Assembly: GCF_902497995.1 (NCBI RefSeq)
Contig: NZ_CABVII010000019.1
Location: forward strand, 1 to 64,000
Source: Pseudomonas fluorescens
GTDB lineage: Bacteria > Pseudomonadota > Gammaproteobacteria > Pseudomonadales > Pseudomonadaceae
Direction of reading: 5' to 3'
DNA length: 64,000 bases
Within the stretch, counting starts at the first letter, position 1. Each line of letters begins with the position of its first letter. Shown here piece by piece: positions 51,801-60,164 of this stretch. The notes beneath the pieces were generated by a model, which saw nothing but the letters and a program-made list of their open reading frames with translations, searched no databases and had not been told where the DNA came from. The translations under genes were made by a program, and so were the position numbers.

Positions 51801-52942
51801 ACGACGCGCAGCGCGGCAAGCGGGCGCCGGGCGAGCCGGTGAAGGACATTGTCGCGGCGCCGAATCTGCACCAGACCTTCTGGTTTTTCACCGACAACCA
51901 GGCGCCGCGCCGGCTCGACCCATGGATGATGTGCAGCACGCCGGAAGACAACGAGCACCACTATTTCGGCGAGCTGGCGGTGCACATCGTGTTCAACAGC
52001 CCGGATGTCGGCCGCATCTACGACGCGTACGGCAAGCGGCTGCAGATCCGGCTCCGCGCGGCGTCGTTCCGGCCGTTGCCAAGCACCCCCAGCGTGCCGC
52101 ATCCATTCCCGTTGACACCCGCAACGCTGATTCCGGTGAAGGCCAGCGTGCTGTCGCCCTGGGAAGCCGTCGCCGCCGAGCAGCTGGCGGGGTCGTGCGT
52201 GCCGGTCAGCGGCACCCGAATCCGGCATTCGATGACGACGCTGCCGATTCCGCTGGAGCCGTTCACCGATTATGTGCTCGACATCGAAAGCGCCGACAAG
52301 ACGGCGCCCGAAGACACCACCGGCACCGTCGTCTGGCGCACCGGCTTTTCGACCGGACGTTTCGCAACGCCGGCTGCGTTCGCGCAGTCCTTCCAGTTCA
52401 ACCGCGTGCTGCACCGCTTCTGCGAGCCTGGCAAACTGCAGGCGATTGCCGCGCTGCCATGGGCAGCCGATCCGCAGGGCAATCAGCTCGACGAGGCGAT
52501 GATCGCTGCCGGCCTTGAGCCGATGGGGGTTCCCGAAGCGCCGCGCATCGTCGTGTTCTGGCAGGCGGGCGTTCCCGACCCGCAACCGGCTGCCGTGCTG
52601 GTCGATGCCTGCGAACCGATGTGGCGCAGCCGCAGAATCCCGGTCGAAAGCATCGACCCCAATCCGCCGAATGCGTCGCGCTACGAAATGACGCCGGTGC
52701 AATGGCTCAAGCTGGAACAGGAAGCCGGCGGCGATGCGATCGTGGCCAGCATGATCCGCGCCCCCGGCGGCCAGCGCGCGCTGATCACGCTCAACGCCAA
52801 TGCGCGCGGCAAGACCCTGCGCCTTGCGCTGCGCAAGGTCGCGATGAAGCAGGACTACCTGGACGGGCCGGCCGCCGCCGACCAGTTGTTCACCATCGTC
52901 GACACCAGGCTCAGCCGTGCGCCCTGGGAGGAAGAAGACTGA
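45806..52942 (+). CDS. Giant 2378-aa protein with OmpA-like and DUF6603-like regions
   Basis: One continuous frame, very GC-rich. N-terminal 1-330 is beta-rich and unassigned. Regions about 340-545 look like two Ig-like beta sandwiches (TATVQLPEQSRMVVDVEGG). About 545-650 resembles an OmpA C-terminal peptidoglycan-binding domain (GTAINIEGFASYEG, then NEDLARRRALSLRAIVEAL). Regions 900-1450 are long amphipathic beta repeats (FGIGAIVGTMGSSVIFNLKG) reminiscent of DUF6603 proteins. A proline-rich linker lies near 1470-1493, then 900 further residues of unknown fold. No signal peptide and no membrane helices. The next gene overlaps by one base. Function unknown; a large structural or delivery protein is my best guess. 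Confidence 0.7.
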   Translation: MPFELSLIDLVSPYVLQGDTFGAWHAVYAALRVSEHEVACDENGITLRGSVDFEGNLTVDPANMSLAWSNTESHPENDASRRDPWIDVRDARLEFQLVVPRVASQKVSTAVAAIGASPAFANTAQVLSAYDNIPIDAPPSDYPSTGFVLDLLLTTVVLRPPFLRGAKRDPNGQLVPDPQNEKVKFSLPRLKFRLSQGPLNGDPIVATLLSAGASGLDDPGDIAVAELIKMEPPYAFIGPSQVVGFGFRSGTLDLSDQSTPPDVLAQFGFDESWTGLYLPEIRLFVAPHGARDFAVEGGVENLLIGIGASSGVTGDFSLQVIDQGAGPLKLGARFYDADQRGYGIVRTSDTTATVQLPEQSRMVVDVEGGRTPITVSVTISGGAPIAGREAAIDLFSSATRTIVITASDTSSPQRAATFTVEASRRPPAVEVPGTTSLGPVKAAEITASSTLQGSVAVQQPRLEIVSQTSTSVVVGLNVAPARAALTQWKLNGAPAGTSATLTVDLPSGGPDATVTATLPGETGVANFTSYLRFDKPPYIDSNRVQTDADTRAFGLNPDNTHTTTAADEGTTAGWLGGSEVQTALLPVLQSLPVGTAINIEGFASYEGPPPPAVDTTKRAYNEDLARRRALSLRAIVEALIADPGTGLAARNMTVSHAPNMTNWTSQGFPAVETRRIWWKAVASWPPANTPQTIATITLHRDPQTPSTSAPTVIDPPPNAQPAAPPRWFRQMGAKVRIIRDQFVACEVNAKIDIQTAAEDRLQAGMPPGNSGALPAGAPLGANPADGLIDFRLVVQIDDATDTVTVIGYYGADPADVDGLYLWGTRPGLMPPANPGFGLNFFGTTIVFMPLLSAAAGAVANDGALAEIGMTAAMLAIPASIAGLAEIGASPVKVHCERVIWYGGEVQFRSRPSGVEAVILFDMEAALNLNVSIGGKKLIEIKPGSPLSVRYKAVGIRIGNDPDQPKFQFRPVFDASKGYTIDVSKPGAISVASPLDSILTILGARIARNNPLVFEIDLGFAVDLGVVTIERARIRMKFDPLGSPELTAFAAGVDIPGALRGRGYMELNENEIKGQIDLTIVPVQVRIAAGVGVADIDEGGRKATGVIIALEVEFPVAIPLANSGLGIYGFLGLFAMHYRRKEPATSTMAPALAWLKDVAHGNPMDLVAWEPKIDTWAFGIGAIVGTMGSSVIFNLKGVILLELPGPRLLLVMKAKLLSVLPELKSTAEGTFLAVIDLDMGRGTLTIGVSVQFDIKPLLEIRIPVEAFFNFNEGKDWHLYLGRYVDPVHAKIFEVFEGSGYLMLSGKGFTDAEIADALPAVTGFAISTGLHVSIVWGSKSVGLYAQVAAGFDAVLGFDPFLLAGKLYLRGTLHLFILDLSAWADLTVEIGELPDKSKVSRISGEICGKVEFFFFDIQGCVDFAVGATSVPAIAPPELFQSLRLVSRSPALAIGSGVDKAIDGGIAEGIKGDAQPPAPPEPPPPAAIGQPQPDVPMTDRRVPIDAIALAMLAMPPTIAATQYIFRAAPVAQTPGTPNAPADGWVQRGEDVFQYTLKSVELIGELLDGATPAVWWPQKAGDVAAQLGLLSWVPDPTPKAIERSTFLEQTFTETWGTVCRPAAPPSSVLFTCLQEPFGPSAIGWMLDGEAWPDPSGTVRSAPPTLLLKVTERWRSGEAQVDNLIGVIPAVVEGSSVICPPRQGGRIEPGVRPLPGNVAGRLRINPVLAARGSKRPDAFVTQEFSLIELAGRANSGFDISRGMLTRLVVTPATATPANPDRAACTSRVLAAPVLDGRELRPFGGPERIEQAGQARKKSGFRPGPFDDAVVFHTGPARVATFYLFVHREILGSRTVVVAATDASDTVLNQQILDSSFMMPPQVFPAHWIDPAGPWFDEIAHVAQHQGTLQRRGFVGVLVTLKGHEKADRFQIGLLPQSADWHRKHMDRPFYVAAVEVLTAAEALRSSYDTAQQTSKQGVLEAALGDSSSGQALLKPDTAYAVKVSYDAQRGKRAPGEPVKDIVAAPNLHQTFWFFTDNQAPRRLDPWMMCSTPEDNEHHYFGELAVHIVFNSPDVGRIYDAYGKRLQIRLRAASFRPLPSTPSVPHPFPLTPATLIPVKASVLSPWEAVAAEQLAGSCVPVSGTRIRHSMTTLPIPLEPFTDYVLDIESADKTAPEDTTGTVVWRTGFSTGRFATPAAFAQSFQFNRVLHRFCEPGKLQAIAALPWAADPQGNQLDEAMIAAGLEPMGVPEAPRIVVFWQAGVPDPQPAAVLVDACEPMWRSRRIPVESIDPNPPNASRYEMTPVQWLKLEQEAGGDAIVASMIRAPGGQRALITLNANARGKTLRLALRKVAMKQDYLDGPAAADQLFTIVDTRLSRAPWEEED

Positions 52943-55900
52943 TGGTCTACCTCGTCGATACCACCAAGTTCCAGGCCGAAGGCGCCTACCTGCGCTGGCA
53001 ACTGGTGGCGCGCCGGCTCGGCATGCTCGACGCGGCAGGCAACCGGCTGATGCCGTCTGTGCTTCATCTGCGCTGGACGCTCAAGCCCGAGCTCGGCCTG
53101 CCGACCGAGCCCTTCATCGTCTGGCGGCGCAACCGCAAGCTCAATCAGCCCAAGGGCATCGAGGCCCAGACCCATTCATCGGGCCTGTTTGGCCAAGGCG
53201 TCGTCGTTGACCTGAAAGGCTCATACACCCATGTCACCCTGAATGTCTCGGGCGGCCCGGGCGTGGTGTACGGCTTTGTCGGCAGCCCCTGGCTGACGTC
53301 GATTGTCGCCATCGCCGCCGTGCCGGCCGGCGCGAATCAGACGGTGTCGCTCACCGCTCCAGCCATCGAAGGGCTGATGGTGTCGAACAGCATCAACAGC
53401 ATTAACAGCATCAACGGCGTGCGCGCCGACGATCTTTGCGCCGCTTCGGGCTGGGAAAAGTTCGAACGGGTCGGCCTGCCGGTGAAGAAAAGCGAGTGGG
53501 CCGGGCAGGGCATTGGCGACCATGGCACCGAACAGGGCATGTTCAGCGCGCTCACTGACGCGGAATCGGCAGCGCTGCAAAGGCTGGAGCGCGGCGCGCC
53601 GCCGTTCGGCTGGGCCGCGCTGATCGAGGCCGCATTGCCGGCACCGGCCTGGAGCGCGCCGGCCGGGACGGTCGTGGTGACCGAGCTGCAGAAGGGGTTG
53701 CTCGACGATCTGCGCGGTATCGCTGGCCTGCCGCCGGCCAGCCAGGCAGCGACCAGGCTGGGGAAAAGCCTGCCGCCGCCGGAAAATTCCTCCGGCGATC
53801 GAATGTCGGGACCGGGAACCACTTCGCAGGTATCGCCGCTCGGCATGACCTACATGGCCGCCTGCACCGACTGTTTCAACTGCCTGGGACTGGGCTTCGG
53901 CACCGCCTACGCCGTCGTCCTCGGGCCGGACAACCAAGGCAGCGCGCTCGACTACGACTACATGATCACGGCCCGCTATGAAAAGGGCCTGAGCGGCACC
54001 GACAGCGCCGTCGACTACGCGGCCATCGTGCCGTCACCGCAGCAGGCCATCGGCACGCCGCCGCCGGCCGCGATGGCGCAGCAGATGATGGGCAACCTGC
54101 GGCCATTCTTCACGGACGGCAACTGGCTCGCGTCGGTGCGCGTGTCCTGGGACAAACCGGTGCCGATTCCGCTCTTTCGTCCGCGCTCGTTCGCGCTGGC
54201 GCGCTCGGGTGTTGCGCCGGCGTCGCCGGCAACGCTCATCATGAACAAGCGTTCGGACGGCGCGCCCCTGGCGATCGCCATCAACTACGCCAGTGGGCCG
54301 ACCGACCCGGAGCCGAACCGCCTGAGCGCGGTGGAACGGGAGATTCCGATTCCCAACGACCCGGGCAGCCGAATGCTCAAGTACGCCGCGGCGCAGCAGG
54401 ACATTTACGGCCAGTGGAGCAAGTGGGTCGCCCTCGACGCGACGCTGACGCAGCCGGGCGTTGACGATGTGCGCATCGTATCGGGCGATTTCCAGTTCAC
54501 CAGCGTGCCGGTGCCGCCGCTGGCCCGGTGCAACGCGAACCTGGTACTGGAATTTCTCTGGGACTGGCGCATTCGCAGCCCGCTGGCTGTCAGCTTCCGG
54601 GGCCGCCTGAGTGCGGCCGCTTACCACGGCGAGCCACCGCCCGACAAGACGCTGCCCGGTGGCCTGCAGACCCGGCTCGGCGGTCCGCTTGTGACCACCT
54701 TCACGCTGCGATTCGACGTGCTGACGGGCAGCGGCGCGCCGACCTCGTCCTGGCCCGGCTACATCGCCGGGACGCACTGCATCGCGCTGAACCAGGCCGG
54801 CGACACGCAAGTGGCTTTCGGCGCCGCGCAGGGGGACGAGACGCGCCGCTACCGGGTTACGATCCCGGGCTTTGAACTCGACTTCGGCCCGCCCGGCCAT
54901 ATCGGCCTGGCACTGTGGGCCCAGGGGCAGGAAGCGATTGCGCCGCAACGCGTTGGCGGCTGGAGCACCGAGCCCAGCATGATTGCCACGTCCGATCCAA
55001 GGCCGCCGCTAATCGTTGCGGACATCGTTGCGCTGTCGAGCCTGCCGGACGCCGCTGGTGAGTCGCATGCCGTGCTGAACTGGTCGGGCTCGAGCGGCGC
55101 CGACGGCTATTTCATCTACGAAAGCACCGAATCCAGGCTGCTGCAGGCGGCTGGCGAAGCCGATCCCGATCCCGCCAAGACGCTGAGCCAGCGGCTGACG
55201 CGGCTGCGGCAGATTTTCGATGCCCAGCCGGCGCGCATGCGTAGCGCATTTACCCGGCGCAACAGCCGGCTGATCAAGGCAAGCTCGGCCGACGTCACGC
55301 TGCCGCGCGGATCGACGGTGATCCATCTTTATGTGGTGCTTGGCGTCAGCGCCGGACAGGTCGAAGCGCAATGGCCGGGCGCTTCGACCTCGTTGTACGC
55401 CTTCGCCGTGCCGCGCGTGCCGAAGCCGGCCGCGCCGACGATCGAAGCGACCTGCGTGCTCGACAAGAGCGTGACGCCGCCGGTGTTCCGGACGCAGCTG
55501 CGCATCGCCACGCGCAAGGGCCCGCGCGTGCGCCGCCTCCACCTGCACCGGGTGCGGGTCGACGATGCAGCGAAAGACCTCGACACCATGGGGCCGCCGG
55601 TGCTGACGGTAGAGCCATCGACGGTAGGCTGGAGCGTCGCGCAGACCAGCGACGAACTGGGCATGCACATCACCAGCGCCAGCGGAACCGACACCCCGGC
55701 CGGCTCCTGGAAACGCGTCTGGTACCGCGTTACGGCCTGGTCCGACGCCGATCTGCTGCACGGTACGCTGGGCGCGCGCTCACCGGCCAGCACCGCAGCC
55801 TGGGTGGTGATTCCTCCGTCCACGGCGCCTGACCTTTCGGCCATCGCCCTGCAGTGGCCGGGTGGCGCCATGGCCGATGTGCTGCTGAAATGGACCAGCG

Positions 55901-56580
55901 CCGCGCCGGTGCCAAAGACCTCGATTGGCCACCACACGTTGTCGATCCGCGCCCGGCGCGTTGGTGCGCCCCAGGAAGAGCCGGCGCTGCTGGCTTTCGA
56001 GGGGCCGCTGTCGCAGCTGCCACTGGTGCAGCCGGCCACCGGTTCGGGCGCCTGGCGCGAAGGCGCCGCCAAGCCCGCGCAGTACAGCGCGCTGATCCGC
56101 CGCACCGATGTCAACGACGCTGTGGAAATCAGCGTGCGCATCACCGACCCGGTCGGCCGCTCGACCGAAACACTGGCGACGATCAAGGCCGGGCCGCTGC
56201 TACCGGATCCGGTGATCACACAGCCGCTGATCACGATGAACGTGCCGCCGCCTGGCGCGCAACTGAACTGGTCGAGCAGCACGCCGCTCGATCCCGGCGT
56301 TTACATAGTGCGCGTCACCATTGCCCGGCCGCCGCGCAGGCTGGGCCCTTGGTTCTTGCCCCAGCCGCCGATTTCGTTGCAGATGGCACTGTCCGACGTA
56401 CCGCTCGACGAGCCGGGGCCGGTGCCAGCGGGCGTCGATCCGCTGCGCGTGCGCCGCATGCCCGGTGCTGGCCCGGACTTCAACTATTACGTCTTCGTGC
56501 GCATCGCCTTCACGCAGATCACCGTGCGCCTGACCGCCCCCGATGGCCGGGTGACGCAGATCGTTCAGCTTCCCGGATAA
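52942..56580 (+). CDS. Giant 1212-aa protein with FN3-like region
   Basis: Starts at the ATG overlapping the previous stop (TGATG), so it is coupled to the 2378-aa gene; the longer frame upstream is a shadow. Mostly beta-rich. A cysteine cluster CTDCFNC lies at about 307-313. A fibronectin-III-like segment (about 690-830: AVLNWSGSSGADGYFIYES, then HLYVVLGVSAGQVEA) is followed by further Ig/FN3-like modules to the end. No signal peptide, no catalytic motif seen. No family recognised. Confidence 0.65.
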   Translation: MVYLVDTTKFQAEGAYLRWQLVARRLGMLDAAGNRLMPSVLHLRWTLKPELGLPTEPFIVWRRNRKLNQPKGIEAQTHSSGLFGQGVVVDLKGSYTHVTLNVSGGPGVVYGFVGSPWLTSIVAIAAVPAGANQTVSLTAPAIEGLMVSNSINSINSINGVRADDLCAASGWEKFERVGLPVKKSEWAGQGIGDHGTEQGMFSALTDAESAALQRLERGAPPFGWAALIEAALPAPAWSAPAGTVVVTELQKGLLDDLRGIAGLPPASQAATRLGKSLPPPENSSGDRMSGPGTTSQVSPLGMTYMAACTDCFNCLGLGFGTAYAVVLGPDNQGSALDYDYMITARYEKGLSGTDSAVDYAAIVPSPQQAIGTPPPAAMAQQMMGNLRPFFTDGNWLASVRVSWDKPVPIPLFRPRSFALARSGVAPASPATLIMNKRSDGAPLAIAINYASGPTDPEPNRLSAVEREIPIPNDPGSRMLKYAAAQQDIYGQWSKWVALDATLTQPGVDDVRIVSGDFQFTSVPVPPLARCNANLVLEFLWDWRIRSPLAVSFRGRLSAAAYHGEPPPDKTLPGGLQTRLGGPLVTTFTLRFDVLTGSGAPTSSWPGYIAGTHCIALNQAGDTQVAFGAAQGDETRRYRVTIPGFELDFGPPGHIGLALWAQGQEAIAPQRVGGWSTEPSMIATSDPRPPLIVADIVALSSLPDAAGESHAVLNWSGSSGADGYFIYESTESRLLQAAGEADPDPAKTLSQRLTRLRQIFDAQPARMRSAFTRRNSRLIKASSADVTLPRGSTVIHLYVVLGVSAGQVEAQWPGASTSLYAFAVPRVPKPAAPTIEATCVLDKSVTPPVFRTQLRIATRKGPRVRRLHLHRVRVDDAAKDLDTMGPPVLTVEPSTVGWSVAQTSDELGMHITSASGTDTPAGSWKRVWYRVTAWSDADLLHGTLGARSPASTAAWVVIPPSTAPDLSAIALQWPGGAMADVLLKWTSAAPVPKTSIGHHTLSIRARRVGAPQEEPALLAFEGPLSQLPLVQPATGSGAWREGAAKPAQYSALIRRTDVNDAVEISVRITDPVGRSTETLATIKAGPLLPDPVITQPLITMNVPPPGAQLNWSSSTPLDPGVYIVRVTIARPPRRLGPWFLPQPPISLQMALSDVPLDEPGPVPAGVDPLRVRRMPGAGPDFNYYVFVRIAFTQITVRLTAPDGRVTQIVQLPG

Positions 56581-56586
56581 CTCGCC

Positions 56587-59500
56587 ATGGCAACCCTCAC
56601 ACCCAATGCGGTGCAGCAAAGCCTCCAGAACAATGGCCTGGCGGCACTTGGCCTCACCACCGTGGCGCTCGGCACGCGCTGGGCCGACGTCACGCCGGGC
56701 AGCGGCGACTTCGACAGCATCGCGTTGACGCTGGCCATTGCCGGCACGGTGCGCGCGCCTTTCCTCGGCATCCGCGAAAACCTGTTTCGCGACGCCTCGT
56801 CCACCCTGGCTACGGCGGCCCCGGCCAACGCCACCACGCTGGCGCTGGCAGTCGGCACCGGCAGCAGTTTTCCCGCGCCGGTGACGCCGGGCCGCATACT
56901 GCTCACGCTGTCGGACAGCTCGGGGAGCAAGCAGGAAGTGGTTGAATGCACCCAGCTCATCGGCGACAGCCTGACGGTCGTTCGCGGCGCGCTCGGCACT
57001 GCGAAACAGGCGTTCGGGGACGGCGACCGGGTGACGTTGCGCCTGACGCCGGCGCAGCGCGTCGGCGCGTTCTACGACGTGAACGGCGCGCCGCTCGACG
57101 TCAACGCCACCGGCCTGCGCCTGCATCCGCAGGCTGCGGTGCGGCTGCAGACGATTTGCACCGCGCGCTATGCGCCGGCGGGCCAGCCGCTGACGCTGCC
57201 GCTGCCGGCCACGCTGCTGGTGCAGGGCGCGGCGGGCTTTCGCGCATCGCGCTGGTACCGCGCAGACGAAACGCTCGACGACGCCAGCGGTGCGATTTCC
57301 TTCCACGACGCGCGCGGTTTCATCATCGACCCCATCTATGTCGCCGGGCTGTTCGCCGACCTCAGTGGCGCCGGCGCGCTGCCGGGCCTGATTCCACCTG
57401 CCGTCACCGCCGCCGCCAACGGGCCGGGTGGCGTGCAGTCGATTGCCGGACTGGCCGCCGCCGATGTGCGTGTGCACTTCATCGACCCGCACGGCAATGC
57501 GCCGCGCATCGCATCGCCGGGCGCCGGCCTGATCACCGACGATGGTGCCGGCACCAGCACCGGCACTGTCTCAGGCAATCTGATCACGCTGGCCACTGGC
57601 AATCGTATTGCCGCCAACGCCAGCGCCGCGACCACGCCGCTGCGCTTCGGCTTCGCCACCAACGGCACCCTGAGCGCAAATCCGCTGGCGATTCCGGCGC
57701 TGGCCAACGGCGCCATCGCCCGGCGCTTTTACCGAATGATGGTCGTTGACCAGCCCTGGTATCTGCTCGGCAACCGCACTGGGGCGGCGGTGCTGGGCGT
57801 TTTGGGGGACGACGGGCGCATTCCGTCCGACCTGCTGCCGGCGGTGCGTGACCAGGTTGATATCGACTACCTCGCCGACGGGCCCGACATGCTGGCCGAG
57901 GCGACGCGCATCCTGACGCGCCCGTCGCAAAGCATGATCGTCTCGGTGTCGCCCAACATCGACCAGACGCTGATCACGCCCGCACTGCCGGGCGCGCAAG
58001 CGCACTGGCCGACGTTTCCGGCCGTCAACACCAACGCGCCATTTCCAGCGCCGCCCGTGCGGCTGACATCGGCCAATGTCTCGGCAGCCTTTGCCGGCAA
58101 GGACGTGGTCGTGACGCTGGCCGCCGGCGCCGCGCCCGACGGCGCGACGGTGCGCATATTTACCCAGCGCTTCGTCGAAATCGCTTCCATCAATGGCGCC
58201 GAGCCGTCCTTCGTCCGTGCCGATGGCGGGTCCAACATCGTCAACGGCGCCAGTGCGGTGAATATCCTGCTGCGCAATCCCTTCAACCTAGGGGCGGCGC
58301 AACCGCTGCCCAACCCGGCGCTGCTGACGATGGACATCGTCGTCGCGCCGCGCGTCGGCCGGCGCCGGCTGACCGGCGCGGTGGCGGTCAATGTTGCAGC
58401 CGGGCCGGCCTCGCCGCCGACCGATCCTTTTTTTGGTCCAGCGTCGGCGAACATCATGGGCATCATGCCCATCAGCCTGCAGGGCGTCAGCGAAGCGCCG
58501 CTGTTCGGCATTCCGAGCACCACCGCGCCGCCGCCCGCGCCGCCGGCTACTCTGCGCGACCTGGTGCTCAGCCTGGCGTCCGAGCCGTCGCCGCGCAAGG
58601 CGCCGCGGTTGCCGACCATGGGCCGGCTGGAGACAGTCGCCGTCACCGGCACCACCAGCGCGGGGGCGCTGCCCGCCGGCTCGCTGCTCTGGCAGGCGGT
58701 GCTGAGCGGCGCCCGATGGGCGGCCGAGTCGCGCTCTGCGCAGCATGCCGACGGCAATCCCGGCAACCCGGCCGGGCCCGATGTGCATGCGCCGGGCGTT
58801 GCGGTGACGGGCGCGCTGGCCTACGACCTGGCGCTGCATGCGCTCAAGCGGGCGCAGCCGCTGATTCCGCTGCCGGCGTCGAATGCTGGCACGGTGCAGG
58901 GCTGGTTGGTGACGTCGATGGGCGACAACTTCGACGTTCCGTCGGATTCGGCGAACGTCGTGAACACCGGGAGCGGCGTGTTGCTCCAATCCATTGCCGT
59001 CGGCTGCGAAACCCCTTGGCTGGCGACTTTCACGCCACCGCCAGCCAACAACACGATCGACCAGATGATCCAGAGCGCGGCCACTGCCATCGGCGTGCCG
59101 GCGCCAGCGCTGACCGTCACCGTCAACAACGAGCCGCGCCTGCAGCGCGAGGTGCGCCGCGAGTTTTTTGCCGCCAAGCAGGGCTTTCGGGATGCGCAGT
59201 GGTCCCTGCGACGCGCCTTTGCAGAGGCGCGCGAACTGGTCTATATCGAGTCGCCGCAGTTCGCCCGCACTGCGCACGCCACTGGAACCCCGCAGCCCTT
59301 CGAAGTCGATCTGGTGGCCGAACTCGCGGCCCGACTGGTGGCGCAGCCGAACCTGCACGTGATCGTCTGCACGCCGCGCCTGTCCGACTTTGCCGACAGC
59401 TACAAGACGTTTCACCGGCAGCATTACGCGGCGCGCATGGAAGCCTTCGGCAACCTGCAGGCCGCCGCCAGAGATCGCGTGCTGCTGTTCCATCCGGTCG

Positions 59501-59961
59501 GTTTCCCGGGCAGGGCGGCTTACATCCGTACCACCTCCGTCATCGTCGATGATGTCTGGTGCCTGGTCGGCGCGACCCACTTTCGCCGGCGCGGCATGAC
59601 GTTTGATGGCAGCGCGGCGATCGCCTCGTTCGACCGGCAGATCACCGATGGATACTCGACCAAGGTACGCAATTACCGCCGCGCGCTGATGGCTGCGAAG
59701 ATGAACGTGCCGGCGCCCGCCGCCGGCCAGGCGCTGAGCGGCGAATGGGTGCGACTGGGTCGGCCGGTCTCGGCCTTCGACGTGGTGAACGACCTGCTGA
59801 GGCAGGGCGGCTACGGCCGCATCCAGAGCATCTGGCCGGGGCCGCCCGCTTCCGACAACAGCGTGCTGGCGGCACAGCCTGAAGTCGCTGATCCCGACGG
59901 TTCGAATGGCGTGACACTGTTCAACACCCTGGCGGGCATGCTCAACGAACTGGGAACCTAG
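56587..59961 (+). CDS. Giant 1124-aa protein with degenerate phospholipase D-like domain
   Basis: Follows the previous gene by six bases. Residues 1-850 are beta- and alanine-rich without a recognised domain. From about 855 the chain looks like a phospholipase D fold: ARELVYIESPQFAR, HVIVCTPRL, then YIRTTSVIVDDVWCLVGATHFRRRGM. The aspartate of the HxKxxxxD motif is present (VDD) but the His is Arg and the Lys is Thr, so normal PLD catalysis is not expected. No signal peptide. Last gene of module B. Confidence 0.7.
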   Translation: MATLTPNAVQQSLQNNGLAALGLTTVALGTRWADVTPGSGDFDSIALTLAIAGTVRAPFLGIRENLFRDASSTLATAAPANATTLALAVGTGSSFPAPVTPGRILLTLSDSSGSKQEVVECTQLIGDSLTVVRGALGTAKQAFGDGDRVTLRLTPAQRVGAFYDVNGAPLDVNATGLRLHPQAAVRLQTICTARYAPAGQPLTLPLPATLLVQGAAGFRASRWYRADETLDDASGAISFHDARGFIIDPIYVAGLFADLSGAGALPGLIPPAVTAAANGPGGVQSIAGLAAADVRVHFIDPHGNAPRIASPGAGLITDDGAGTSTGTVSGNLITLATGNRIAANASAATTPLRFGFATNGTLSANPLAIPALANGAIARRFYRMMVVDQPWYLLGNRTGAAVLGVLGDDGRIPSDLLPAVRDQVDIDYLADGPDMLAEATRILTRPSQSMIVSVSPNIDQTLITPALPGAQAHWPTFPAVNTNAPFPAPPVRLTSANVSAAFAGKDVVVTLAAGAAPDGATVRIFTQRFVEIASINGAEPSFVRADGGSNIVNGASAVNILLRNPFNLGAAQPLPNPALLTMDIVVAPRVGRRRLTGAVAVNVAAGPASPPTDPFFGPASANIMGIMPISLQGVSEAPLFGIPSTTAPPPAPPATLRDLVLSLASEPSPRKAPRLPTMGRLETVAVTGTTSAGALPAGSLLWQAVLSGARWAAESRSAQHADGNPGNPAGPDVHAPGVAVTGALAYDLALHALKRAQPLIPLPASNAGTVQGWLVTSMGDNFDVPSDSANVVNTGSGVLLQSIAVGCETPWLATFTPPPANNTIDQMIQSAATAIGVPAPALTVTVNNEPRLQREVRREFFAAKQGFRDAQWSLRRAFAEARELVYIESPQFARTAHATGTPQPFEVDLVAELAARLVAQPNLHVIVCTPRLSDFADSYKTFHRQHYAARMEAFGNLQAAARDRVLLFHPVGFPGRAAYIRTTSVIVDDVWCLVGATHFRRRGMTFDGSAAIASFDRQITDGYSTKVRNYRRALMAAKMNVPAPAAGQALSGEWVRLGRPVSAFDVVNDLLRQGGYGRIQSIWPGPPASDNSVLAAQPEVADPDGSNGVTLFNTLAGMLNELGT

Positions 59962-60164
59962 AAGACCCCGAGCGGGTCAGCGCTGCGCGCAAGGCGAGCC
60001 GCCGCTTGAGCAGTTCGCGGTCGCGGGTTGGCACGATGCGTCCTTGCTTCTCCAGCCGTGGTCGCCAAGGATTTAGAGCTGATCAGAGGGGACTTGCTAC
60101 TGGAAAAACTCGTCATGCTGATAGAATCGTACTAGCTACTCATAACATCCCTCTGAGAATTGGC
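59962..60164. other. Short intergenic region with a remnant-like frame
   Basis: On the minus strand 59965-60070 reads RPRLEKQGRIVPTRDRELLKRRLALRAALT without a start, which looks like the edge of a lost gene. G+C falls back to the usual level from about 60070, marking the right border of module B. Confidence 0.3.

Noticed and set aside
52621..52941. Longer 1319-aa version of the second giant protein
   Set aside because: The extra N-terminus overlaps the 2378-aa gene in another frame and is Arg/Gln-rich shadow sequence; the TGATG coupling start at 52942 is better.
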